A DNA stretch of 10,851 bases from Ettlia oleoabundans (GCA_019693395.1 JAAMXP010002173.1:18383-29233), one strand, 5' to 3'; counted from the first letter of the stretch, positions 1 through 8,468 are shown. Numbers and translations: made by a program. The notes: generated by a model from the sequence alone, not told the origin.

Positions 1-1078
1 CCTCTGCCGCCGCCTCCTTCTCCCGCTTCTTGCGAGCAGCTTCAGCTTGGATCTCAGCAAAAGTCTTGATCTTTGTCTGAGCCGGGCCGGCATTGAGCAG
101 CGAGACCACACTGTTCCCGCCAGCCCAGGGGTCACCGCTGCCACCACCGCCATTGGCTGCTGCTGCTGCAGCACCACCATCTTCCTCCTCTTGCTGCTGC
201 CGCTGCCGCTGCTGTGCATCCCGCCGTTCATCATCATCCTCATCGCTGCCCGGCACTGGCTCTCCTTCCAACTGCAACACAGCAGCAGTGCGGGAGACAT
301 CACAAGAGAAGCAGTCAGCAAGGACTCACACAAAGCCAGCCAGCAGGCCAATTCGCATTGCCACGGCCAATGTGTCTCCTTGCCTGCGGTTCAGCAGGCC
401 AACATTGCCAAAACAACCCCCCACTCCCCCACCCACCCCCACCCCCCGCCTCGCATGGCATCCGACCATGTACAGGGCTTGGGTGACAGCCCGCCACCAC
501 ACACTTCTGCCCTCTTGCGTCTGTAGTTGTCTACGTGCTCCACCCGAATGACGCGCCCTGCCACCTTGGCACCGCTCAGGTTATCGACTGCAAGCACTGT
601 GCTGCGTTGGTCCTCGTATGCCAGGAAAGCAAAGCCGCGAGACTTGCCTGCAGGGTGGTACACCATACCCACTATGACAATTACTGGGGGTGGGTGCTCA
701 TTGGCACGATCATTCCAGGGCGAGATTACGGAAAAGGCATGCGTTGACACGAACAGCTGCAAAAAAGCAATCAATCCTGGGCAGCAAATGAAGCGGTGGC
801 AGGCGCTAGCTGGCAGCGGCGGCAGGCATGGGAGAGCACCAACAGTGAAGCAGCGTACCCGTCTTCTTGTCGCGCACGAGGTGCACATCCACAATCTCGC
901 CATACTGGGAAAACACGGCCAAAATGTCGCCCTCAGTCAGCTCAAAGGGCAGGCCGCCGGCGAAGACATACGCGCTGTGCTTAAATCGATCGTGCCAGGA
1001 GGCTTTGTCTGTAAGTCCAAGCTCTATCTCAGCCTTGGTGATCTTTTGGGTGTTCTTGATTTGCGTCAAGGGGTTCAT
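1..1078 (-). CDS. RBMX2: RBMX2/Ist3-like RRM protein of the spliceosomal RES complex (3' end beyond window)
   Basis: The proposed protein binds RNA in the RES (retention and splicing) complex of the activated spliceosome; this role is known for the family (yeast Ist3/Snu17, human RBMX2). Model: exon 1 1078-859, exon 2 647-505, exon 3 271-1 and on past the edge; introns 648-858 and 272-504 have GT-AG ends and compatible phases (1, then 0). The start MNPLTQIKNTQ and the segment ELTEGDILAVFSQYGEIV match the family closely. The RRM spans about residues 36-112, with RNP2 YVFAGGLP (37-44) and RNP1 KSRGFAFLAY (75-84), then EDQRSTVLAVDN and NYRRKRAE. Exon 3 is acidic (SDEDDDERRD), then Gln-rich, Ala/Gly-rich, and then charged and helical (KIKTFAEIQ, RKKREKE); I recognise no domain in that tail. 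The start has G at -3 (GCCATGA). Family assignment is firm; the exon 2/3 boundary is less certain because the tail is not conserved. Confidence 0.9.
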
Positions 1079-1390
1079 GGCTCACGAGAAAACAGCACCA
1101 AGGCCGCTCTGATGCTCCAAGTGCAACGCAGGGCTAGTAGATAATAACAAATACCCCACATGTATCCTTTCCGCAAAGAGCTCACGACTGACGTGGCGTT
1201 CCCTGCTGTGCATGCCTCTAGAGGAAGTACAGACCCTCAACCGTATTGCATGCATGTCGCACCGCGACAAGTACCTCAATAGTCACATCCGAACGTCTGG
1301 AGAATCCCTTCCTCATACCTGGCACACGCGTGTTGCTCTGGTAAAACTGTAGTTCGTTTGGGCCGGACAGGATCTCAGTGTCAATCAAGC
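1079..1390. promoter_or_regulatory. Divergent intergenic region, putative bidirectional promoter
   Basis: The 312 bases between the start codons of the RBMX2-like gene (minus) and the FAD-protein gene (plus) must hold both 5' UTRs and both promoters. I see no clear TATA box or other named element, so the promoter role is inferred from gene orientation alone. No reading frame here looks coding. Confidence 0.5.
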
Positions 1391-3333
1391 ATGGTCTCCA
1401 CCAGGGCAGTCCCAGCCACGGCAGCAGCACCCCGTCCACTGCCATCCGCCAGCGCTTTCCGGCGTAGAGCAGCCGACGTTGTTGTGATAGGCAACAGCCT
1501 GCAGGCCTACGCCACAGCTTACTTGTTGGCACGCCATGGGAAGCGTGCTGTACTTGTGGAACAAACAGCGCCTGAACTGGGCCCCCCGACAAGCAGTGGC
1601 AGCGGCTCCCGCCCTCCCCTGGCGTTGCACCTCCCTGCCGGCACTCCGCACCTTGTCAAGTAAGTTATGGCCGGCTGGACAGCACCATTCTATACTACCA
1701 TTTGCCATGCTACTAACCATTTTGATGTTGTACTCATGTGTGAGGCTGATGATTAGCAGCCACCGCCCTCGCCATGCTGCCCATGCAGCATCCCTCGACT
1801 GTTGCTCGACTCACATAGCCGCTTGTGTGCCTGCCCGGCTGCCCGCAGCGAGGCCACCGAGGCCCTGGGCCTGTGGCGCGGTGTGGAGGCAGCCTCTGGA
1901 GCCCGCAATATGCTGCAGCTCTGCGGGAGCATTGACATTGCGCCAGGCGGCAGCAGCACTGGTGGGGATGCGCTGGGAGCGATGCAGGAAGCCAGCAAGG
2001 TGCGCTGTTGCCCTTCCATGCCAGCACTACGTGTGTCCTCGCGTGTTGCTGGTGCCAGGAAGCCTGCCCTGAGGTTGTGCGATTGGGCGCTGCTGGTGGC
2101 TGGCCTGTACTGAATCCCCTGTGCTGTTCATCACAGTTGCAATTGTTCCCTGTTCTGCCCCACCTACTATGCATGTAGGCAGCTGGCCTGCCATTTGGCA
2201 TGCTGGCAGCGCAGGAGGTCACCACCGCCTTCCCCCGACTGAGGCCGCCCCGTGGATCAGCGTCTCTGTTCACCAACCAGGGCGGCGTTCTCAACAGCCA
2301 AGTGGCAGCTGCAGCCCTGCTAGCCATGGCGCAGCGTGCACGCGCAGACGTTGCAGCGGGGCGCTGCTTGCTGGGCTGGCGCGATGCCGGCAGCCACTTT
2401 GCAGTGCGCACAGCGGCCAACCCCGCCATTGCGGCAGCTTTAGCTGGAGGGTCGGCCGGAGGGGAGGAGGAGACCATTTTTGAGTGTGAACAACTTGTGC
2501 TGCTGCCAGAAGCGGCAGTGCAATGCCAGACACTGGCTATGTTTGGCCTAGCGGTGCCTGGTGCGGCGCTGTGGCGGGTGCCGGCTGGCAGATGGGGCGC
2601 ACCGGAGGAGTGCGCCAGTTTGCCTGTGTGGCAGCTGCTAGGCACAGGCTCCCGCCGCACTGTTGATGATCCCACGGCTGTCGACAGCTGCTGGGGCCTG
2701 CCTGTGCTGGACTGGGGGCCACCCGGGACTGCTTTCGTGGCACAGAGTTTAACTGATGGGGACCCCGCTGATGAGCAGCTAGAACAACAAAAGAAGCAAC
2801 AGCAGCAGACTGCTGCGGCTGCAGCTTCAGCTGGTGCAGCAGCCAGAGAGGTAGCGGGCCCCAAAGCATTAGAGCCGAAGGAGCAGGCGGGGTCTGAGGA
2901 AGCGGTAGATTCTGAGTTGGCGCGTCTTGCGCAGCTGCAGCGGCGGCAAGTACGTTCTAAGCAGCGCCTTGCTGCAGCGGGAAGCCTTGCTGCGGGGCTT
3001 GTGAACGGCCTTGGTGGCCGACTGGCTGGCAATGAGGGCGCACTGCAGCTCATCGTCACACCAGATGGAGAGTCAGCAGTGGGCACTCACCCGGGCCATG
3101 AGCAGGGACGAATTGTCGCAGCCTTCCCTGGCACAGCAGCCTGCTTGGGCTCGCTGCCCGCCAACCAGCTGGCACCCCTCATTGCCAGGCTGGCAATGAA
3201 TGAGCTGTTGGGACAGGCTTCAGAGGCTGTGGATGCAGCAAATGTTTCGTTACGGAGGGAGGTGCTACAGGCTGAAGCGGTGGAGCTGCAGCACGACAGC
3301 TGGGCATCCCAGCTGGTGCTTTCATACCTATGA
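1391..3333 (+). CDS. Divergent FAD-dependent oxidoreductase (DAO/sarcosine oxidase-like fold), possibly organelle-targeted
   Basis: Model: exon 1 1391-1659, exon 2 1849-1999, exon 3 2179-3333 (stop TGA), 524 aa. Donors are GTAAGT and GTGCGC, and the phases (2, then 0) agree. The start has A at -3 and is followed by 28 residues rich in Ala, Pro, Ser and Arg, like an organelle transit peptide. Residues 29-58 form a Rossmann beta-alpha-beta: VVVIGNSLQAYATAYLLARH, then acidic E57 ending strand 2. The usual GxGxxG reads G34-N-S-L-Q-A39, so two of three glycines are lost. Later segments line up with monomeric sarcosine oxidase: EATEALGLWRGVE, then TNQGGVLNSQVAAAALLAMA (from about 172), and the C-terminal LQLIVTPDGESAVGTHPGHE (from about 430), where the family has its second FAD-binding stretch. 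The family's covalent-flavin Cys and GFSGHGFK motif are absent (FPGTAACLGS). A Gln/Ala-rich insert of about 65 residues lies near 334-400. Fold assignment is moderate; substrate unknown, and catalytic activity doubtful. Confidence 0.75.
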
Positions 3334-3649
3334 ACGTCGACTCCATGCCACATTTGTGTCGCCTGCTAACTGAATTCTAACGTATACATGTGTCGAAGAT
3401 TTCCGGCGCTATACTCTTGTTCAACACAAACTTGGCAAGCAGCAACACTACTGGCTTCAAACAGAAAGCAGGCGCCGCCAGCGAGCGTGTGCCACCTCAT
3501 CGGCTAGCTCAGCCAGCCGGAAACGTTGTGTGTGTGTTCACGGCGCAACAGGTAATTGAAGTTGCAGTCCATGCACCCACACCATATCACAACACCCTTG
3601 ATATAGCTTGAAACGCGGCGGTCAACGCTGCGCAAAGCCGCTGCACAAC
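3334..3649. other. Intergenic spacer between two plus-strand genes
   Basis: These 316 bases lie between the FAD-protein stop and the PIH1 start. They must contain the 3' UTR of the first gene and the promoter and 5' UTR of the second. I found no TGTAA or AATAAA polyadenylation motif, no clear TATA box and no coding frame. A short GT run (gttgtgtgtgtgtt, about 3525-3538) is the only notable pattern. Confidence 0.5.
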
Positions 3650-5788
3650 ATGGCGCAGCCCAGCCCCACCCTCGACTCGCCTTCAAAACTCTTGGAGTTG
3701 CTGCAAAAGAGCAGCGGCAGCGGAGACGAGCCACCCGTGGAGGCAAGCAGTTTGCAGCTCGGAGGCTGTGTGTTGTCTGCGGCATGCCGTGCATGGACTC
3801 TGAAGCCTGATTGCGCCAGTTTTGCCGTTGCAGGAGCTGCTGGAGTCGTTGCAGGCGATGCAGACAGCACCGCCTGGGGGGTTGCCGCTGCCGGACGACC
3901 AGTTGGAGGTTTTGCCTGAGCCTGGGTGGGTGCTGCCAGTTTGCCCCACTATACTTCGAACATTCCAAAATTGTTTAATTCAAACTTACCTGGCTCTGCT
4001 CGGGCTGCCCTTTGCACCGCTGGGTTGCCACTGCCACGGGCTGACACATTACACCCTGCGCTTTCCCCATTGCAGGTTTGTCATCAAAACGGCCAACGAA
4101 CAGGGCCAGAAGGTGTTCATCAACGTGTGCAGCACCAGCAAGCTACCCATGCCGCCCGGCTGGACGAAGGGGCAGGTGCCTGGCGAGGTACGCAGCAGCG
4201 ATGCCTGCTTTGCTCCCCACCCATATGTCACCGCATCTGCGTTTCATGCCCAGCTGCAGCACCCAGCAAGTTGTTTTCGATACTTGAGCAGCAAGTTGTT
4301 ACAACATACCTGACACTTTCAATCATATATGAGGAATGTGCACCCTGCCATTCACAGCACCAGTTCTCCCTGTTGCTGCTGCATCTACTGCAGGTCAGGC
4401 ACCACCTCGAAGTGGGGCGTGGCGGTGAGGCTCCTCCCTCCATGCGCTTCCCGCTCAGCATGGGACCGCCGCGGCTGGATAAGGACCACCGAGGGGAAGT
4501 CTGCATGGGTGTGTGCATGCATGCTTGCAGCCAGCCCACACTGCACGACATGTCAGCTGTAATTCCTTCTTTTGCAGCCAAGTTGCAGTTCTGCGCATGC
4601 CCCCATGAAGTGCATCTGAACCTAGGCACTGCACCCTGCCCCATGTAACTACAGTCCTGGACTGCATGGTCAATCCCGAGCTTTTGGAGCGCATCTCTGA
4701 CTACCGGCCCCTTAAGCTGTTCCTCATTCAGCTGGCAATGGCAACAGCTGCCCAGATGGTGGGTGCAGCATGCATAGGCAGGAATGGCTTTTGAGCAGAT
4801 TGGCGACAACTGGATCCTGGGGTTCATTCGCACAGTATTTTACTCTTTTATTTGTCCTGATAACATGATCACAGCATTCAGATGGCTGCAATTCACCATG
4901 TGTTTTCCTTTTTTTCCTGCAATCCACCATTATGATGCTGGAGCTTGTTAGCATGCCTGTTTGCCCCTATGGTGTTGGTGCTGCTCCTTTCTGCAGACTG
5001 GACAGGAGCTGAACCCGCAGTACAAGTTGCCCAAGATGCGGTACAAGGGCAGCTTGCCACCGCCAGCACAGCACATCCGGCTGGGGTTGGACACTGCACG
5101 GCAGCAGCGGAGCACCACAGGGCAGCAGCAGCAGGGCCCAGGCAAGCAAGGTGGTGGAGACAAGCCGCTGATTGCAGAAGTGGCAGAGCAGAAGGATGAG
5201 GCACCCTCGTTTGCATTGTTGGCAAACAAGCGGCAGCAACGTCGCAGCCGGGAGCAGCAGGCAGCGGCTGATGTCAAGGCTGCTGCCACCAGCACAGAGC
5301 CGGCTATGCTGCAGGTTGGCGGCGCTAGTGGCATGCAGCGAGATGTGCCCCAGCAACCTGCAGCCGATGAACCCCATGAAGAACTAGAGCAGCTGCAGCC
5401 TTGCATCGAGTATGTGGGCAAGCCAGTGTCTGCTGTGACCATCACGGTAGCACTACCAGCAGCGGCAGCAGCAGCTGCACAGGGTGACCCTGGTGCCATT
5501 TCTACCTCAGTCTGTGCAGAGGCGGTGCGTGTGCAGGCGCCAGGCTGCCACCCACTGGGGCTGCAGCTTCCCTTTGCTGTGAGCGCAAGTGGCGGAGTTA
5601 CAGAGCTGGTGATGGCTCCACCACTGGCAGGCGCAGCTGCAGGCAAGGCAAGCGGCAGTTTGGTGCTGACTCTGCCATATCGGCCTTTCAGCAGCGTGCT
5701 GGATGAGCTGCGGCAGGTGGCGGTTGCCCCAGTTGGTGGCCCAAAGCATGGCAGCCCAATGAGCAGCGGCCTATCAGAGTTGGACTGA
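3650..5788 (+). CDS. PIH1-domain protein (PIH1D1/PIH1D2/MOT48-type co-chaperone, likely dynein-arm preassembly or R2TP factor)
   Basis: PIH1 proteins are cytoplasmic adaptors that link Hsp90/R2TP to clients such as snoRNPs and axonemal dyneins. Model: exons 3650-3742, 3834-3925, 4076-4187, 4394-4508, 4655-4758 and 4997-5788 (stop TGA), giving about 435 aa with consistent phases. The PIH1 N-domain runs from about 59 to 190: PEPGFVIKTANEQGQKVFIN, NVCSTSKLP, MRFPLSMGPPRLD, VCMVLDCMVNPELLERIS and NPQYKLPKMRYKG. K66 and K74 probably match the phosphopeptide-binding lysines of human PIH1D1. Residues about 191-307 are a Gln/Ala-rich, low-complexity linker. From about 308 (CIEYVGKPVSAVTITVALP) to about 420 is a beta-rich segment in the place of the family's C-terminal CS-like domain. 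The start has AAC before ATG. The first intron is uncertain: a GC-AG intron (3743-3833) and a GT-AG intron (3770-3833) both keep frame. Which PIH1 subfamily it belongs to cannot be settled by eye. Confidence 0.85.
3743..3833 (+). other. Putative GC-AG intron in the PIH1 gene
   Basis: Exon 1 must join the frame that opens with ELLESLQAMQ after the acceptor ttgccgttgcag (ends 3833). The best phase-0 donor is GAG|GCAAGC, which is the standard form of the rare GC donor class. A GT donor at 3770 (TGT|GTGTTG) also keeps frame and would add nine residues. Only transcript data can decide. Confidence 0.45.
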
Positions 5789-6256
5789 GCGGGCTGGTTG
5801 GCTGTAGGAGGCAGACCTGGGAGCGCTGTAAAACTCGTCATGGAAACAACTACATATATGGGACGACGAATAACACAATTATCTTGTGCATGCAATGCAT
5901 GAAATGAAACCCATGCAGCTTGGTAAACCACAAGCGAGCGTGCATTCGCAGCGAGGCGGCATACAAAGGATATGGCATGATATACATGTTGCTGTGGCGG
6001 AATTGGTCTTATGAAGTTGGTGGCTGAGCGAGATGATAAGTACTGGTTGATGTTGGGTGGGTTAGTCAGTCAGACGAGTGGAAGCGCAAAACTGGTGCAT
6101 CGGTAGTCCTTGATGTCGAGTGAAGTGAGTAAGCCCCTGGCACGAAAACTGGGGTGTGTACATCTTGTCTACAATTTAATGGCGAATATCCTGCAGTAGT
6201 TGCCCTTCCTGCCTGCCCCACCAGGCCTGCCAGCTTGCGCCACATTTCAGGCCAGG
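5789..6256. other. Convergent 3' spacer between the PIH1 and PAN-barwin genes
   Basis: These 468 bases lie between two facing stop codons and should hold both 3' UTRs. The base composition is more AT-rich than in the flanking exons. For the plus-strand gene there is a TGTAA motif; I found no TGTAA on the minus strand for the facing gene. A 13-base odd palindrome, CATGCA-A-TGCATG, lies at 5889-5901. No coding frame is evident. Confidence 0.6.
5827..5831 (+). terminator. TGTAA polyadenylation signal of the PIH1 gene
   Basis: TGTAA lies 39 bases after the TGA stop. In Chlamydomonas and related green algae this pentamer takes the place of AATAAA, normally 10-20 bases before the cleavage site. 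The 3' UTR would be unusually short, so a later unseen signal is possible. Confidence 0.5.
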
Positions 6257-7910
6257 TCAGCAGGTAACAAGCTCCAGTGTGACGTTCAGCTGGCTATCCC
6301 TATACCCCTGGCCGTCGGTGTCCAGCGGAATAAAGGCAGTTTGCTGATCAGCATCAATAGCTGCAGCGGGCATTGCCAGGGCACACAGGCAGCGTAGTTG
6401 GGCAGGAGGAGGCGAGCAGGTGCCTGCCGCTAACGGGCTGCTTAACTTTATGAGTCAGCATTTTTCCCAAGTGCTGGCTCAGTCACAGAGGTTACCACTA
6501 GCTCTGAGATGCCGTTACTTGCCCTTGAGGCGCTGTGCCCACGTGCGTCAGTTAACTCTCTGGTGACCACTGGCTCACTCACCGCCATGCCCGCACAGGT
6601 CCACCATGCGCACGATGGTGCTGGCACCGGTGCGATTGTTGGTAACCCGCAGCAGCTTGCCACAGTTGTCTTGTGTCATCCCCCCAAGGTAGGGGGCGCA
6701 GTAGGCTATCCAGGGATAGGCCATGAGCCAGGCGTGGGACCTGCCGACAAAACGGTCGGCGCAGTACACGGTGCTGCACGCAATGGACCATGGCAGCTGA
6801 TAGTGGGCGGGCACCGCTGGTGGGCAGGAATAGCATCGTTAGATCGAGGAGTGACTGCATTAAGTTAACATGCAGGGCACAAACACGTTTGCAACAGCTT
6901 CCTTTCAGTGTTTGTTTGCCTGAACACCCGTGTGGTTCTCACCTGACTCGATACTCAGGGTGGTAGTAATGATATGTGCTGCGGGCCCAGCCCAACAGCT
7001 GCATCACCCGAGGGTAGCTGCCATTCAAGCAGGTGCCGTTGTTTATGCGGGGGAAGCTGTTGTTGGCGGGCGGCCTGGGCGGGGGCTTCGCTGGCATCCA
7101 TTGGACCGGCGGGCTGGGTGCTGCATGGTATGGTGGTGGTCCCGCTGGCAGGGTGCTGCTGGGGCCATCTAGTATGACCGACAGCATGCGGTAACCTTCT
7201 TTGCTTTGCCATCCGCTGGCTGCCTTGAGGTAGCAGATGCTGCCCCAGGGCACATAAGTGAAAGCGCCACAGCCATGGAGAGCGGTGCAGCTGGCACAGC
7301 AATCTTCTAGTTGGTATGCAGGCAGGCTCATTAGGTCTGCTCCCCACAAGTCTATTCCTTGCAATACAGCGCCACACACGCCTGCAGTAGAAAGCAAAAG
7401 GTGGTGGGGGTTGCACCTGAGCTGGGTGTTGGATCATCAAATGGACTCCTTTCCCGTGGTTGTAGGGCAGATGGCAGCGCAGTGTGCAGACCATGAAGAG
7501 TGGCAAGCAAGACCCCACATGTGCTCACTATGTAGGGCACCAGGTGCTGGTGGTGTTCGGGATGGCAGCAACGGCGGGGCAAGCATAGGGTAGGGATGTA
7601 GGGGGACCCCTGGTGGTGGCCTTGGCACGTCGCTGGTGCCAGCCAGTGGGGGCGGCGGCTGATGCTTGCGTAGGCGACGGCGTATAGGTGGAGGAGCTTT
7701 TCGTCGCCGCCGCTTTGCACGGTTAGCAATGGCTGACGATGTCTGAAGGTGGCGGGCTGCTGGTGCAAACCGCTCTCCGTGTGGAGGTTCTGCCGCTGCT
7801 TCAACTGCTGCAGCAGGGCACATTGGGAAGCTCCAAACGCAGGCTAACGTTGCCGCACCAGTCAAACAAACCATTGACACGATGCGTGCAGCGATATGTG
7901 TGTGAATCAT
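6257..7910 (-). CDS. Secreted PAN/Apple-barwin (expansin-like double-psi barrel) fusion protein with proline-rich stalk
   Basis: Model on the minus strand: exon 1 7910-7529, exon 2 7381-6948, exon 3 6796-6583, exon 4 6360-6257 (stop TGA); 377 aa. Residues 1-35 form a signal peptide (hydrophobic VSMVCLTGAATLACVWSF, then PMCPAAA). Next comes a basic and proline-rich stalk (KRRRRKAPPPIRRRLRK, PPPPL, RPPPG; about 66-124). A PAN/Apple domain follows at about 130-200: C130, C155, C156, C159, C165 and C177, with GCGAFTY and ICYLK. A second proline-rich linker with N-glycosylation sequons (NGT, NGS) leads to a barwin domain at about 260-377: STYHYYHP, NCGKLLRVTNNRTGAS, VRMVDLCGHG, LDTDGQGY. Barwin proteins bind glycans and some are nucleases; PAN domains bind proteins or sugars, so a wall or matrix role is inferred. 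Introns 1 (7382-7528, GTGAGC donor) and 3 (6361-6582, GTGAGT donor) are clean. The exon 2/3 join is ambiguous: a phase-0 GTCAGG donor gives a barwin of normal length. Confidence 0.8.
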
Positions 7911-7973
7911 TTACCTGCTCCTCGGCTTGACAGCTCTGCCGCTGCTGCCGCCGCTCCTGGTTCTGCTGGCCAT
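7911..7973 (-). CDS. Putative upstream ORF of the PAN-barwin gene (20 codons)
   Basis: An ATG at 7973 opens a 20-codon frame (MASRTRSGG..., rich in Ser, Gly and Arg) that ends in TAA at 7913-7911. The stop directly abuts the main ATG (TAAATG). The main start has T at -3, a weak context. If the transcript begins upstream of 7973, this frame could limit translation. The same bases also contain CAG|GTAAAT, a good splice donor, but splicing there to the nearest acceptors does not keep the frame of the main protein. Coding status is unproven. Confidence 0.35.
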   Translation of the reverse strand: MASRTRSGGSSGRAVKPRSR

Positions 7974-8468
7974 GTCGCTCCCGCTGCCAGAACCAACAAG
8001 TGTGCCAAAGTAGCCAGGGCTGCCGCCCTGCCGGATCGCCTTTTTTGCATGCTTATCGTTCGATTTTACTGCCTCCGGGCGCCAGCTGCTGCAATCAATC
8101 CGCGCGTATCTGCAGATCTTCTCGCAACCGGCCCGCTGACGGCATAACTCGGAAGCTCAAGCCTGAAATCTGAGCACGCTGGAAGAATCCCGGCCGCTTG
8201 AACTCACAGCGTCATTTCGACTGCAAGGCTCAAACCCACCTGGCACAGCGCGCTCTGCAGCGCGCTGGGCACAGCGCAGGCACGGACAGCCACCACCACT
8301 TCTCAGCAGCGCGGTGGGTCAACACGCCTGCAGCTGCGACTGATCAGCGGTTTTTGACACTGATTCAAATGCCTGTCAACCTGCCAAAACCGGCCCCGCC
8401 TCCCTGAGCAGCACTGCACATGCCTGGCTCAAAAGAGCTTTTGAGCCAGGTGTAGACCCAGCAAACAG
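7974..8468. other. Non-coding upstream region of the PAN-barwin gene
   Basis: These 495 bases probably hold the promoter of the minus-strand PAN-barwin gene. Open frames on the plus strand here (for example 8198-8407) show no recognisable domain and look like chance openings in GC-rich DNA. The self-complementary octamer AGCGCGCT occurs twice close together (near 8248-8268), and a strong palindrome lies at 8423-8450. I see no TATA box that I would trust. Confidence 0.5.
8423..8450. repeat. Near-perfect 28-base palindrome (13-base arms, 2-base centre)
   Basis: The arms CCTGGCTCAAAAG and CTTTTGAGCCAGG are exact reverse complements, separated only by AG. This can extrude as a cruciform in DNA or fold as a long hairpin in RNA. 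It lies outside any gene I can support, between the PAN-barwin 5' region and the coding-like fragment at 8469. Confidence 0.85.

Noticed and set aside
47..551. Two long open frames on the plus strand with poly-Ser, poly-Cys and poly-Ala
   Set aside because: They are antisense to exon 3 and intron 2 of the RBMX2-like gene; the low-complexity runs mirror its Gln, Glu and Ala codons.
1734..3086. 450-codon open frame on the minus strand
   Set aside because: It is antisense to the FAD-protein exons and crosses their introns; the translation is Ala/Ser/Pro/Cys-rich without motifs, as expected opposite GC-rich codons.
4505..4530. Alternating GT/GCATGC tract in a PIH1 intron as Z-DNA or a regulatory element
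   Set aside because: Short and common in such introns; nothing ties it to a function.
4948..5931. 327-codon open frame on the minus strand
   Set aside because: Antisense to the last PIH1 exon; Cys/Ser-rich and motif-free, while the plus strand gives a clear PIH1 continuation.
6955..7804. Alternative minus-strand frames over the PAN-barwin exons
   Set aside because: They are shifted readings of the same bases; only the frame with PAN and barwin motifs gives consistent splice phases and a signal peptide.
7896..8407. Two short plus-strand frames upstream of the PAN-barwin gene
   Set aside because: No motif, ordinary length for chance openings in GC-rich DNA, and the first overlaps the minus-strand start region.
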